A stretch of 62,947 nt of DNA from UBA2882 sp964619485 (GTDB taxonomy: Bacteria; Bacillota; Clostridia; Lachnospirales; Lachnospiraceae): NCBI GenBank assembly GCA_964619485.1, contig CAZUCI010000006.1, positions 1 to 62,947 on the forward strand. Direction: 5' to 3'. The notes under the pieces were generated by a model. That model made no database searches and was not told where the DNA came from. It saw only the letters and a list, made by a program, of their open reading frames with translations. Below, piece after piece: positions 7,567-15,486 of the stretch; positions within the stretch are counted from its first letter, which is position 1; each line of letters begins with the position of its first letter. The translations under genes were made by a program, and so were the position numbers.

Positions 7567-8867
7567 GAATGTATGATCTGATTGTGAAAAAGAGAAATGG
7601 CCAGAGCCTGTCCGGGGATGAAATCCATTTTATGGTGCAGGGCTTTACGTGTGGTGAAATACCTGATTATCAGATGTCGGCTATGATGATGGCAATCTAT
7701 TTCCAGGGTATGAATGAGGAAGAAACCCTTATGTTGACAATGGAAATGGCACATAGTGGAGAGCTTCTGGATTTGTCTGGAATCCATGGGATAAAGGTGG
7801 ATAAGCACAGCACCGGAGGGGTCGGAGACAAAACGTCCCTTGCACTTACCCCAATGGTTGCAGCCTGTGGCGTTCCTGTTGCTAAAATGAGCGGCAGAGG
7901 ACTTGGACATACAGGGGGCACCATTGATAAGCTGGAAAGCTTTCCTGGATTTTCCACAGCCATTGATACAGAACGGTTTATGAAACAGGTAAATGAAATC
8001 GGTGTGGCTATTATGGGACAGACCAGAGAGCTTGCCCCGGCAGATAAAAAGCTTTATGCACTGCGTGATGTGACAGCGACGGTTGATAATATGTCTTTGA
8101 TTGCAAGCTCAATCATGAGTAAAAAGCTTGCGGCAGGTGCAGATGCAATTGTTCTTGACGTAAAAACCGGCAGTGGTGCATTTATGAAAACAGAAGAGGA
8201 TTCCTTTTCCCTTGCTGGAGAGATGGTTAAAATAGGAAATGGAGCCGGTCGAAAAACGGTTGCTGTGGTTTCTGATATGGATCAGCCTCTCGGCTTTGCC
8301 GTGGGAAATGCGCTTGAGGTAAAGGAAGCAATTGATACACTGAATGGAAGAGGACCGGCAGATTTCGAGGAGCTTTGTATGACCCTTGGTACGCAGATGC
8401 TGATACTGGGAAAGGCTGCGGAGGATGAAAAACAGGCAAGAGCAATGCTTGAGGATGCTGTTCAAAGTAAAGCAGCACTTCACAAGCTGGCTGATTTTGT
8501 TACGGCACAGGGCGGGGACGCAGAATTTGTTTTCCATCCGGAGAAATTTACACTTGGCAGTATTCAAAGGGAGATTTTATCGCCAGAGGAAGGTTATGTT
8601 TCTCATATTGACTGTGATGAAATTGGAGTGTGCTCGCTGCTGTTAGGTGGTGGACGTGAGACGAAAGAAAGTGAAATTGACCTTTCCGTTGGGATTCTTT
8701 TGAAGAAAAAAGTGGGCGATTATGTTAAAAAGGATGAGCCCCTGGCTGTTATGTATGCAAATTCAGAAGAAAAATATGATGCAGCCATGAAGCGCTTTTT
8801 GAATGCATATCATTTTAATGACAAGGAAGTACAAAAATCAAAATTTATAAAGGGAATTGTTAATTAG
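7563..8867 (+). CDS. pdp: Pyrimidine-nucleoside phosphorylase
   Basis: Splits uridine, thymidine or deoxyuridine with phosphate to the base and (deoxy)ribose-1-phosphate in pyrimidine salvage. The 434-residue length and the start MRMYDLIVKKRNG are standard. The phosphate-binding signature KHSTGGVGDKTSLAL (about 80-94), MSGRGLGHTGGTIDKLES and DVKTGSGAFMK are all intact, as is the C-terminal barrel domain. ATG 7563 lies 7 bases after GGAGG; ATG 7557 and 7569 fit less well. It is the third gene of the unit that starts at the small Cys protein, and shares no obvious function with it. Confidence 0.95.
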   Translation: MRMYDLIVKKRNGQSLSGDEIHFMVQGFTCGEIPDYQMSAMMMAIYFQGMNEEETLMLTMEMAHSGELLDLSGIHGIKVDKHSTGGVGDKTSLALTPMVAACGVPVAKMSGRGLGHTGGTIDKLESFPGFSTAIDTERFMKQVNEIGVAIMGQTRELAPADKKLYALRDVTATVDNMSLIASSIMSKKLAAGADAIVLDVKTGSGAFMKTEEDSFSLAGEMVKIGNGAGRKTVAVVSDMDQPLGFAVGNALEVKEAIDTLNGRGPADFEELCMTLGTQMLILGKAAEDEKQARAMLEDAVQSKAALHKLADFVTAQGGDAEFVFHPEKFTLGSIQREILSPEEGYVSHIDCDEIGVCSLLLGGGRETKESEIDLSVGILLKKKVGDYVKKDEPLAVMYANSEEKYDAAMKRFLNAYHFNDKEVQKSKFIKGIVN

Positions 8868-8869
8868 GT

Positions 8870-8898
8870 TTCATATTCCTTTCTTTTGTGCGTATAAA
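8870..8898 (+). promoter_or_regulatory. Candidate sigma-E-like sporulation promoter for yqfC
   Basis: TTCATATT (8870-8877), 13-base spacer, CGTATAAA (8891-8898), resembling the GTCATATT / CATACAAT elements of sigma-E promoters in Bacillus. Transcription would start within a base or two of the yqfC ATG. The match is partial; position in front of a gene that is mother-cell-expressed in Bacillus is the main support. Confidence 0.35.
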
Positions 8899-8904
8899 TG
8901 TAAT

Positions 8905-9201
8905 ATGAGAGACAGAATAAATAAACGATCATTTTTACAGAGTGCAAGAGAGCAGGTTACAGATTCATTAAAATTGCCAAAGGAGCTGATGTATGGGGAA
9001 TCTGTTGTAACCGTACGCGGTAAAAACGAGGTTTTCATAGAGAATTACCGCGGAATATCCTTGTGTACCACAGAGGAAATTCAGGTTTCGACAAAGCAGA
9101 GCAAGCTGGTTATCTGCGGCAGAAATCTTGGTGTAACCTACTATTCCAATGATGAAATGAAGGTGGAAGGAAATATAGAACAGATTTCATTTGTGGAGTG
9201 A
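8905..9201 (+). CDS. yqfC: Sporulation protein YqfC (YabP/YqfC family)
   Basis: A 98-residue beta-rich protein of the YabP/YqfC family, made in the mother cell during endospore formation in Bacillus; the biochemical role is unknown. The core LKLPKELMYGESVVTVRG, the VFIENYRGI strand and the LVICGRNL strand fit the family and its length. It is followed by yqfD, as in Bacillus and Clostridia. ATG 8905 is taken from family length; no ribosome binding site is visible upstream, which is unusual for this window and fits a leaderless message from the sigma-E-like promoter. Confidence 0.85.
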   Translation: MRDRINKRSFLQSAREQVTDSLKLPKELMYGESVVTVRGKNEVFIENYRGISLCTTEEIQVSTKQSKLVICGRNLGVTYYSNDEMKVEGNIEQISFVE

Positions 9202-9204
9202 GGA

Positions 9205-10434
9205 ATGGTTGCTTTTTTTCATTTTTTTATGGGTTATATCCAACTGAAAATAACCGGATTTGCACCAGAACGATTTATGAATCTGTGTAATAATCATGGA
9301 ATTGAATTATGGGATGTTAAACCTGCATCAGACGGGTATTTTTGCAAAATAGAAGCCGGAGATTTTTTGAAGTGTAAGGAATTTTTGAAAAAGACACGAA
9401 CAAGGGCAGACATACAAAAAAAGTATGGACTGCCCTTTTTTCTGTTTCATTATCGAAAAAGGAAGCTTTTCTTTGTGGGCTTTGTTTTTTGTATCCTTAT
9501 GCTCCTCTTTATGACGAAATTTTTATGGGCCTTTGAACTGAGTGGAAATACACAATTAACGGAGGATGTTTTCTTTGATTTCCTGGAAAAGGAGAATGTT
9601 TCCTATGGAATGCCCATATCAAAACTGGATATTCCCGGACTTGAAAAGCAAATCAGAGAGGAGTATCCGTATATCACCTGGGTATCTGCCAAAATAAAAG
9701 GCACAAAGCTTGTAGTAGATGTGAAAGAAAATGAAATACTAAGTGGTGAGACAGAGCAGAGCGGGGCGTCGAATCTCACAGCCACCGTCAGTGGAAATCT
9801 CATTTCAATCATTACAAGGAGCGGAGTGCCAAAATTTCAGGAGGGTGAATACGTCGAAAAGGGAGCTGTTTTGATTTCCGGGCTTATTCCCATAGAGAAT
9901 GACGATTTAACCATTCGTAATTATGACGTTGTCAGCGCAGATGGGGACGTGGTAATAGAGAGTATCAGAGACTATCTTGATACAGAGCCCTTTGTGTATG
10001 AAAAGAAGGTCTATGCATCCAAAAACGTTAAGACCGTTGTTCTGGAGCTTGCGGATTGGAAGGTGGAATTGGGGAAGCACAGTTTTACCTATCCCTGTGA
10101 GATTGTAAAAAACAGGCATCAGCTTTGTTTATTTGGCAATCTGTATTTACCGTTTAAGGCCGGCACAAACTCATACCGGCTTTATAAGACACAGATGACC
10201 AGACACAGTAAGGATGAAATTAAAATTCTGCTGGAACACCGTTTTGAACTCTTTTGTGAAACTTTAACACAAAAAGGGGTTCAAATAATGAAAAAAAATG
10301 TTAAAATAGATTATTATGAGAAGCAGGCAGAGCTGAGTGGAACAATTGTTGTTCAGAGCTCTGAAACAAAATCAGTTCCCATCGATAAGATTCCTGAACT
10401 CACATCTACTTTGGAGGAACAGCTAATTGAGTGA
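9205..10434 (+). CDS. yqfD: Sporulation protein YqfD
   Basis: A 409-residue membrane-anchored protein of the YqfD family, a sporulation protein of unknown mechanism. An N-terminal cytosolic segment carries GYIQLKITGFAPERFMNLC, then one strong membrane segment at about 88-112 (FFVGFVFCILMLLF), then a long extracytoplasmic part with the FELSGN and YPYITWVSAKIKGTKLVV segments. ATG 9205 overlaps the site GGAGTGAGGA. It lies 3 bases after yqfC and overlaps phoH by 8 bases. The yqfC-yqfD-phoH-HD-ybeY order is conserved in spore formers, which supports the call. Confidence 0.92.
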   Translation: MVAFFHFFMGYIQLKITGFAPERFMNLCNNHGIELWDVKPASDGYFCKIEAGDFLKCKEFLKKTRTRADIQKKYGLPFFLFHYRKRKLFFVGFVFCILMLLFMTKFLWAFELSGNTQLTEDVFFDFLEKENVSYGMPISKLDIPGLEKQIREEYPYITWVSAKIKGTKLVVDVKENEILSGETEQSGASNLTATVSGNLISIITRSGVPKFQEGEYVEKGAVLISGLIPIENDDLTIRNYDVVSADGDVVIESIRDYLDTEPFVYEKKVYASKNVKTVVLELADWKVELGKHSFTYPCEIVKNRHQLCLFGNLYLPFKAGTNSYRLYKTQMTRHSKDEIKILLEHRFELFCETLTQKGVQIMKKNVKIDYYEKQAELSGTIVVQSSETKSVPIDKIPELTSTLEEQLIE

Positions 10435-11443
10435 TTTTACCATGATCCTTGATATGGATACACAGCATATGCAGCAGCTCTTTGGGGCAAATGATGCATA
10501 TCTTCGCAAAATTGAATCAGAATTTTCCGTCTCCGTTATCAATCGGGACGGTTCGTTGAAAATAGTAGGAGAAAAATCAGATGTGGAAAAGGTCTATGGC
10601 CTGTTAAACCGTCTTGCACATGCCTCTGATAAGGGGAATGAAATTGAAGAGCAGAGTGTGAATTATGCTGTCATGATGAGCCATGAGGGTGAGGATGACG
10701 GTTTGATGGAAATGAGTTCCGACTGTATCTGCCATACAGTAAGTGGTAAGCCTGTTCAACCCAAGACCATTGGACAAAAGAAATATGTTCAGGCGATGAA
10801 GGAGCATATGATTGTCTTTGGACTGGGACCGGCTGGAACCGGAAAAACGTATCTTGCCATGGCCATGGCAATCACAGCCTTCCGCAATGAAGAGGTTGGT
10901 CGGATTATCTTAACAAGACCTGCCATTGAAGCCGGTGAGAAGCTTGGTTTTTTACCGGGAGATCTGCAGAGCAAGGTTGATCCCTATCTTCGTCCATTAT
11001 ATGATGCACTGTATCAGATTATGGGAGCAGAAAGCTTTCAGAAAAATATGGAAAAGGGCTTAATTGAGGTAGCTCCACTGGCATATATGAGAGGAAGAAC
11101 TCTGGATAATGCATATATCATCCTTGATGAAGCTCAAAATACCACAGAAGCTCAGATGAAGATGTTTCTGACGCGAATTGGCTTTGGCTCTAAAGTGGTT
11201 ATCACAGGTGACAGTACGCAGAAGGACCTTGGAAGTGGAACAAGATCCGGTCTGGACATAGCAGCCAGGGTATTGTCAAATGTAAAGGAAATATCATTTT
11301 GCAATCTGACAAGCCGTGATGTTGTAAGACATCCTCTGGTTCAGAAAATTGTAAAGGCATATGAAGATTACGAAAGCAGAAACAAGCCAGCTTCTGTTAA
11401 AGGTACCCCGAGAATCAATGACAAAAGGAAAAGAAATCGTTAA
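10427..11443 (+). CDS. PhoH family ATPase
   Basis: A 338-residue cytosolic P-loop protein of the PhoH/YbeZ type, usually coded next to ybeY and linked to RNA metabolism and ribosome quality control. An N-terminal KH-like region (1-75) is followed by the helicase-like ATPase with Walker A GPAGTGKT (near residue 130) and Walker B ILDEAQN. TTG 10427 is chosen because GGAGG (10413-10417) lies 9 bases upstream; an in-frame ATG at 10442 is too far from it. The gene is separated from ybeY only by the 7TM-HD gene. Exact substrate unknown. Confidence 0.93.
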   Translation: MSDFTMILDMDTQHMQQLFGANDAYLRKIESEFSVSVINRDGSLKIVGEKSDVEKVYGLLNRLAHASDKGNEIEEQSVNYAVMMSHEGEDDGLMEMSSDCICHTVSGKPVQPKTIGQKKYVQAMKEHMIVFGLGPAGTGKTYLAMAMAITAFRNEEVGRIILTRPAIEAGEKLGFLPGDLQSKVDPYLRPLYDALYQIMGAESFQKNMEKGLIEVAPLAYMRGRTLDNAYIILDEAQNTTEAQMKMFLTRIGFGSKVVITGDSTQKDLGSGTRSGLDIAARVLSNVKEISFCNLTSRDVVRHPLVQKIVKAYEDYESRNKPASVKGTPRINDKRKRNR

Positions 11444-11446
11444 TAT

Positions 11447-12652
11447 ATGAGTCACAAAAAGAAGAAAAATCAATTGGTGATAAAAGGATTGGAAGCATTG
11501 CTTTTAATGGCGGCTTCCGTGTTCTGGATTTTTGTTTTCAGTATCCAGAACCATAGCGGGATGAGGGAGACGATTTATGATTCTGTGATTTCCTTTACAG
11601 GAGCATTATTTATTCTGTTTACTTATTTTTTCCTGACCCCCAAAATGGTAAAAAACCGTGGATTTGATAAAAGATATTTTGCATTTATCATTTTCTGCGT
11701 TGTTTTTATGGGATTATGGTGTGTGGAGCCGGTGGTTCCTTTTTTGACAATCCCTTTTTCCGTGATAGGAATCATATTGCTTCTTCATTCCAATGTAGTC
11801 ACAGCAGTTTATAGCTACTGTTATTTTCTTACAATGATGGCAATGCTGGACAGGCTCACCATGGGTCAGTTCCTGCTCCTTTTTCTAACCGGTTTATGCG
11901 GCATAGTCTCGTTTTCTGTCATGAACAGAGAGTATCGTTATGCAGGCTCTCTGGCAGCCTACATATGTTTTTTGATGATTGCACAGATTTCCTATGCTTT
12001 TCTTGATGAGGAGACTTTGGCGAACTCAGATACTTTTTTGTACATTGCAATTCAGCTGTTTGCAGCGTTTGTTCTGGTTCTGGCAATTTTAAAGATTTTT
12101 GGAAAAATTCATATCTACTCAGATTTGAGTGTTTTTGAAAAAATGAATGATCCGGAATATGAGCTTCTGGCTCAGCTGAAGAAAATAGATAAAAAGGCGT
12201 ATTTTCATGCTGTTCATACCGCTTATTTTGCGGATAAGGCGGCGAGAAAGATTGGGGCAGACCATATGCTTGCCAAGGCTGGTGGATACTATCATCGAAT
12301 TGGGCTGATTCAGGGACAGGATACAATCCAAAACACACTGCTTGTTGGTACTTCCTGTAAATTTCCCGTTTCGTTGATGGATTTGCTGAAGGAATATGGA
12401 ACGAAGATCGGCACGCAGCTGTCGAAGGAAGCTGCAATTGTTCAGATTGCTGATGCAGTCGTTTCTTCTATTTCCTATTTGTTTGAAAAGAATGATTCTC
12501 TTCAGGTGAATTATGAACAGGTGGTTGACGTAATCATACGCAAAAAAATGGACAAGGGCGATTTTTCCTATTGTGAATTGTCCCTGAAGGATCTGCAGCA
12601 GATAAAACTTATGTTTAAAGAGGAGCGTTTATATTATGACTTTTTACGTTGA
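11447..12652 (+). CDS. Degenerate PgpH-like 7TM-HD protein
   Basis: It stands where yqfF/pgpH normally lies, between phoH and ybeY. PgpH is a membrane phosphodiesterase that cleaves cyclic di-AMP through an HD domain. Here 401 residues give about seven membrane segments (12-222) and a C-terminal HD-like domain (about 228-400), with no large extracellular 7TMR-HDED domain. The first His is kept (YFHAVHTA, H254), but the HD pair reads His283-Arg284 (YYHRIGL), and the SHVKDG-type and HHG-type motifs are absent. The end (KEAAIVQIADAV, LTLKDL-like LSLKDLQQIK) still matches PgpH. Probably catalytically dead and perhaps a sensor or scaffold; this is inference. It overlaps ybeY by 17 bases. Confidence 0.8.
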   Translation: MSHKKKKNQLVIKGLEALLLMAASVFWIFVFSIQNHSGMRETIYDSVISFTGALFILFTYFFLTPKMVKNRGFDKRYFAFIIFCVVFMGLWCVEPVVPFLTIPFSVIGIILLLHSNVVTAVYSYCYFLTMMAMLDRLTMGQFLLLFLTGLCGIVSFSVMNREYRYAGSLAAYICFLMIAQISYAFLDEETLANSDTFLYIAIQLFAAFVLVLAILKIFGKIHIYSDLSVFEKMNDPEYELLAQLKKIDKKAYFHAVHTAYFADKAARKIGADHMLAKAGGYYHRIGLIQGQDTIQNTLLVGTSCKFPVSLMDLLKEYGTKIGTQLSKEAAIVQIADAVVSSISYLFEKNDSLQVNYEQVVDVIIRKKMDKGDFSYCELSLKDLQQIKLMFKEERLYYDFLR

Positions 12653-13133
12653 TAATGAAACGGAATATCAATTTCCTTTTCAGGAGGAAGAGGCTGCAAA
12701 AACGGCAGTGGCGAAAGTACTTTCTTATTTTAACGTTGTTTTTGGGGCGGAAATCAATCTTGTTATAACAGATTCAGAAGGCATCAGAGAATATAACAAC
12801 GAGTTTAGGGGAATCGACAAAGAAACGGATGTTTTGTCCTTTCCAGGCATTGATTATAATGTGCCATGTGATTTTTCTCTGGCACTGGAGGACAGGAACA
12901 GCTATTTTAATCCGGAAACAGAGGAGCTGCTGCTGGGTGATATCATTCTTAATAAGGATCGTATTTTATCTCAGGCGGAGGAATTTGGACATTCCATCCT
13001 CAGGGAGTATACTTTTTTAATTGTACACAGTATGCTTCATCTGCTGGGATTTGATCATATGGTTCCTGATGATGAAAAAATTATGTTTGCACATCAGGAT
13101 AAGATTATGGGCGAATTGAATATACTTCGATAG
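12636..13133 (+). CDS. ybeY: Endoribonuclease YbeY (rRNA maturation factor)
   Basis: A zinc-dependent single-strand endoribonuclease that takes part in 16S rRNA 3' end maturation and 70S ribosome quality control. The 165-residue protein has the metal motif H-x3-H-x5-H as HSMLHLLGFDH (about 132-142), the upstream TDVLSFP strand and LGDIIL. The N-terminal 60 residues vary as usual. It begins inside the end of the 7TM-HD gene, with AGAGGAG upstream (12619-12625), and a flippase gene follows at 17 bases. Confidence 0.95.
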   Translation: MTFYVDNETEYQFPFQEEEAAKTAVAKVLSYFNVVFGAEINLVITDSEGIREYNNEFRGIDKETDVLSFPGIDYNVPCDFSLALEDRNSYFNPETEELLLGDIILNKDRILSQAEEFGHSILREYTFLIVHSMLHLLGFDHMVPDDEKIMFAHQDKIMGELNILR

Positions 13134-13149
13134 TGAAAGAGGAAGAATA

Positions 13150-14775
13150 ATGACAAACAAGAGAAAAAGTAAACAAAATTTTCTGAATAAAAATCCATTG
13201 GGTGTAATAGCCGGCATCATTGTTTTTTGTGTGATTTTGGTTAAGCTTTATTTACTGGATAATAAAATTACGCAAACAGGTCTTGGATTTTATGTCACTC
13301 TTTTTTCTTTCTTCTCAATATTTTATCTTGTGATTGGAAGAACAATCGGAGAAGTTGTTGAGAAAATGATTCTTTATCGAAAAAGCAGGGCACAATATAA
13401 GAATATAAAGAAAGCAATCTGGGTTACTTCGGCTTTCTCCTTTTTGGCTGGTGTTTTGATTGCTGTAGTTCTGGTTTTGTTTTCTGTAAAAATAACAGCA
13501 GTTTTATTTGGTATGCTAAGCTATGGAACCTATATATCTGTGACCTTAGCAGCTGCCATACCATTTCTGTTTTTGTGTTCTTCCCTGTCAGGTGTTTTTA
13601 AGGGATATGGTTTTCTTATTCCGGTTTCCATATCAAAAATAATTTTTGCGTTCTTTGATTTGCTGCTGTCCCTTCTGTTGGTATTTCTCTTTACTGCATG
13701 GGGAAAGGAACATGCAGCCATTATCCATGATGATACGATTATCTGTTCCTTTGGAGCAATCGGTGCAGGTCTGGCCTTTTTGCTTTCCCTTCTTTTTTCA
13801 ACAATCTGGATGCTGGTGCTGAGCACAGTCATAAAAAACAATGTTGAAAAGCAGTTTAAAAATGATGTCTCAAGAAGCACCGAATCAGCAATGGATATGA
13901 TACGTGTGTTTTTTCATGTCTGTCCTTCTCCATTGGCAAAGAACATGATTTTATATGGTACCATTTTTCTGAACTGTATGATTGTCTTTCTGAATGGGGA
14001 TAACAAGGGAGCAATGCTGTCCACCTGGATGGTTTATTCCGTATGCTGTATCATCTGGTTTGAATTGCCGGTGAATTATGCTCTGGAATTTTACAGCTTT
14101 CAAAGTGATACCATACATAAAATTATGAAACGTGATGATATTTATCACGCCAGTCAGAGGATTGTTTTTTCCATCAAACAGTTTCTCTGTGTGATTCTTC
14201 CCTTGATTTTGGTATTTGGAATATTGACAAAACCATTGTTTGGAAAGCTTTTTTCAGGTGTTGACTTAAAAATGGTCGAATTTACGGCACTTTCAGTCAG
14301 CCTTGTGTGCTTTGCATTTCTGTGTCTGAGCCTGGTTTCATCCATAGGGAAAGGGTTAGTTGGTGCATTATCAGGCTTGTGTGCAATTGCTTTGCAAAGT
14401 GTTTTACTCTGGTTTATGAGCAAAAAGGAAATTACATTATCCAGTTTGATGCTGGTAAACAGTGTTTTCGCACTTACGATTGTGGTCATATGCGGCGTTT
14501 TTCTGCTAAAATTTTGTGTCTACCATAAAAAGCCTGTGAAAAATTTTGTTTTTCCTTTTTTATGTGCTGTTGGGCTTGGGCTTTTGATGAAGCTTGTGAC
14601 GCTGCTTTGTGGCAGCATGGGCAATCTTCTGGGTGTTTTTGTAGCTGTGGTGTTGTATGTGTTTCTTCATCCTCTTTTGCTTATCGTTTCAGGGTCCATA
14701 GGAGAAATGGAAGCAGAGGAGTTTCCACAGGCACCAATATTGAAATTATGGGGGAAGACCACAGGAATTTTCTGA
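13150..14775 (+). CDS. Polysaccharide/lipid flippase-like membrane protein (MOP superfamily)
   Basis: A 541-residue protein with about 12-14 membrane segments covering nearly all its length. The pattern of paired helices, the internal GVFKGYGF-type turn (near 155) and the overall size suggest the SpoVB/RfbX branch of the MOP exporters, which flip lipid-linked sugars across the membrane. I do not see residues that decide the substrate. It lies downstream of the yqfC-ybeY sporulation genes and upstream of the BofC-like gene, so a sporulation-linked envelope role is possible. The start has GAAAGAGGAAG upstream. Family placement is moderate. Confidence 0.6.
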   Translation: MTNKRKSKQNFLNKNPLGVIAGIIVFCVILVKLYLLDNKITQTGLGFYVTLFSFFSIFYLVIGRTIGEVVEKMILYRKSRAQYKNIKKAIWVTSAFSFLAGVLIAVVLVLFSVKITAVLFGMLSYGTYISVTLAAAIPFLFLCSSLSGVFKGYGFLIPVSISKIIFAFFDLLLSLLLVFLFTAWGKEHAAIIHDDTIICSFGAIGAGLAFLLSLLFSTIWMLVLSTVIKNNVEKQFKNDVSRSTESAMDMIRVFFHVCPSPLAKNMILYGTIFLNCMIVFLNGDNKGAMLSTWMVYSVCCIIWFELPVNYALEFYSFQSDTIHKIMKRDDIYHASQRIVFSIKQFLCVILPLILVFGILTKPLFGKLFSGVDLKMVEFTALSVSLVCFAFLCLSLVSSIGKGLVGALSGLCAIALQSVLLWFMSKKEITLSSLMLVNSVFALTIVVICGVFLLKFCVYHKKPVKNFVFPFLCAVGLGLLMKLVTLLCGSMGNLLGVFVAVVLYVFLHPLLLIVSGSIGEMEAEEFPQAPILKLWGKTTGIF

Positions 14776-14800
14776 ATTTATTGAATAAAAAATAATTGAT

Positions 14801-14856
14801 AAGCTGATACTGATAAAAAGGAGCAAAACAATGAAATCTTTTTGTCGTATCAGCTT
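14801..14856 (+). promoter_or_regulatory. Hairpin enclosing the ribosome binding site and start of the BofC-like gene
   Basis: Perfect 10-base inverted repeat AAGCTGATAC (14801-14810) / GTATCAGCTT (14847-14856). The 36-base loop holds the ribosome binding site AAGGAG and the ATG at 14831. It could influence translation; no known regulator is recognised. Confidence 0.35.
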
Positions 14857-15448
14857 TATTTTTATTCTATCAGTTATGTCCTGCATTATGCTGATTTTGT
14901 TTGCATATTTTACCTTTATGCCGGTACCGGAGCTGAAAAAGAAGGTGGACATGGAGGAAGCTGCGCCTCTTCCGGTGCAGGAAAGTGCAGATGTGGTCAT
15001 CAATACAGAGGAAAGAACGGATTGTGATACGCAGTACATTGTTTTGCTGGAGGATTTATCCTCCGGGGAGCATACCTCGGTTATTGATTTGCTTCCATCT
15101 CAATATATTGGCAAGACAAGAGAAGAGGTAGAGCAGATTCTGGATGTATCGGAGTAGTCTCCATCGCTTGAGGACCGAAAGCGTGGACTTACCTCCGTAC
15201 GGCTTTCTGCATTTTCCAATGACAGAATTGTGCTGGTAAAAACCTATGAATCAAAGGATCAGGGATATTATCTCATGAGCTGTGACGGCTTTGTATATGT
15301 TTATTACGACAATAAAGAAACGCTGTTCCTTGCAACAGATATTCTGATTAATCATTTACCGGATGAAACTAGACAGCAGATTTTGGATGGAAAATTTTTG
15401 AAAACCGAGGAAGAAGTATACAATTTTCTTGAGTCTTACTCCAGTTAG
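14831..15448 (+). pseudogene. BofC C-terminal-domain-like membrane protein, interrupted by in-frame TAG
   Basis: One reading frame of 206 codons with a TAG at 15155-15157. The first part (108 codons) has one membrane anchor at about 7-30 and a short extracytoplasmic domain ending TREEVEQILDVSE; after the TAG the frame stays open for 96 codons and continues as a folded domain (GYYLMSCDGFVYVYY, LPDETRQQILDGKF, FLESYSS). The second half resembles the C-terminal domain of BofC, a checkpoint protein of sigma-K activation, and the sporulation genes upstream agree with this. The homology call is tentative. A recent nonsense mutation, a sequencing error or readthrough are all possible. The start has AAGGAG, 7 bases before ATG. 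Confidence 0.65.
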
Positions 15449-15486
15449 AGGTATAATTTAAATATCTGTGCATGGAGGAAGAATAG

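Noticed and set aside
8846..8879. ATTTATAAA with CATATTCC as a sigma-E promoter.
   Set aside because: The spacing of about 19 bases is too long; the pair at 8870-8898 fits better.
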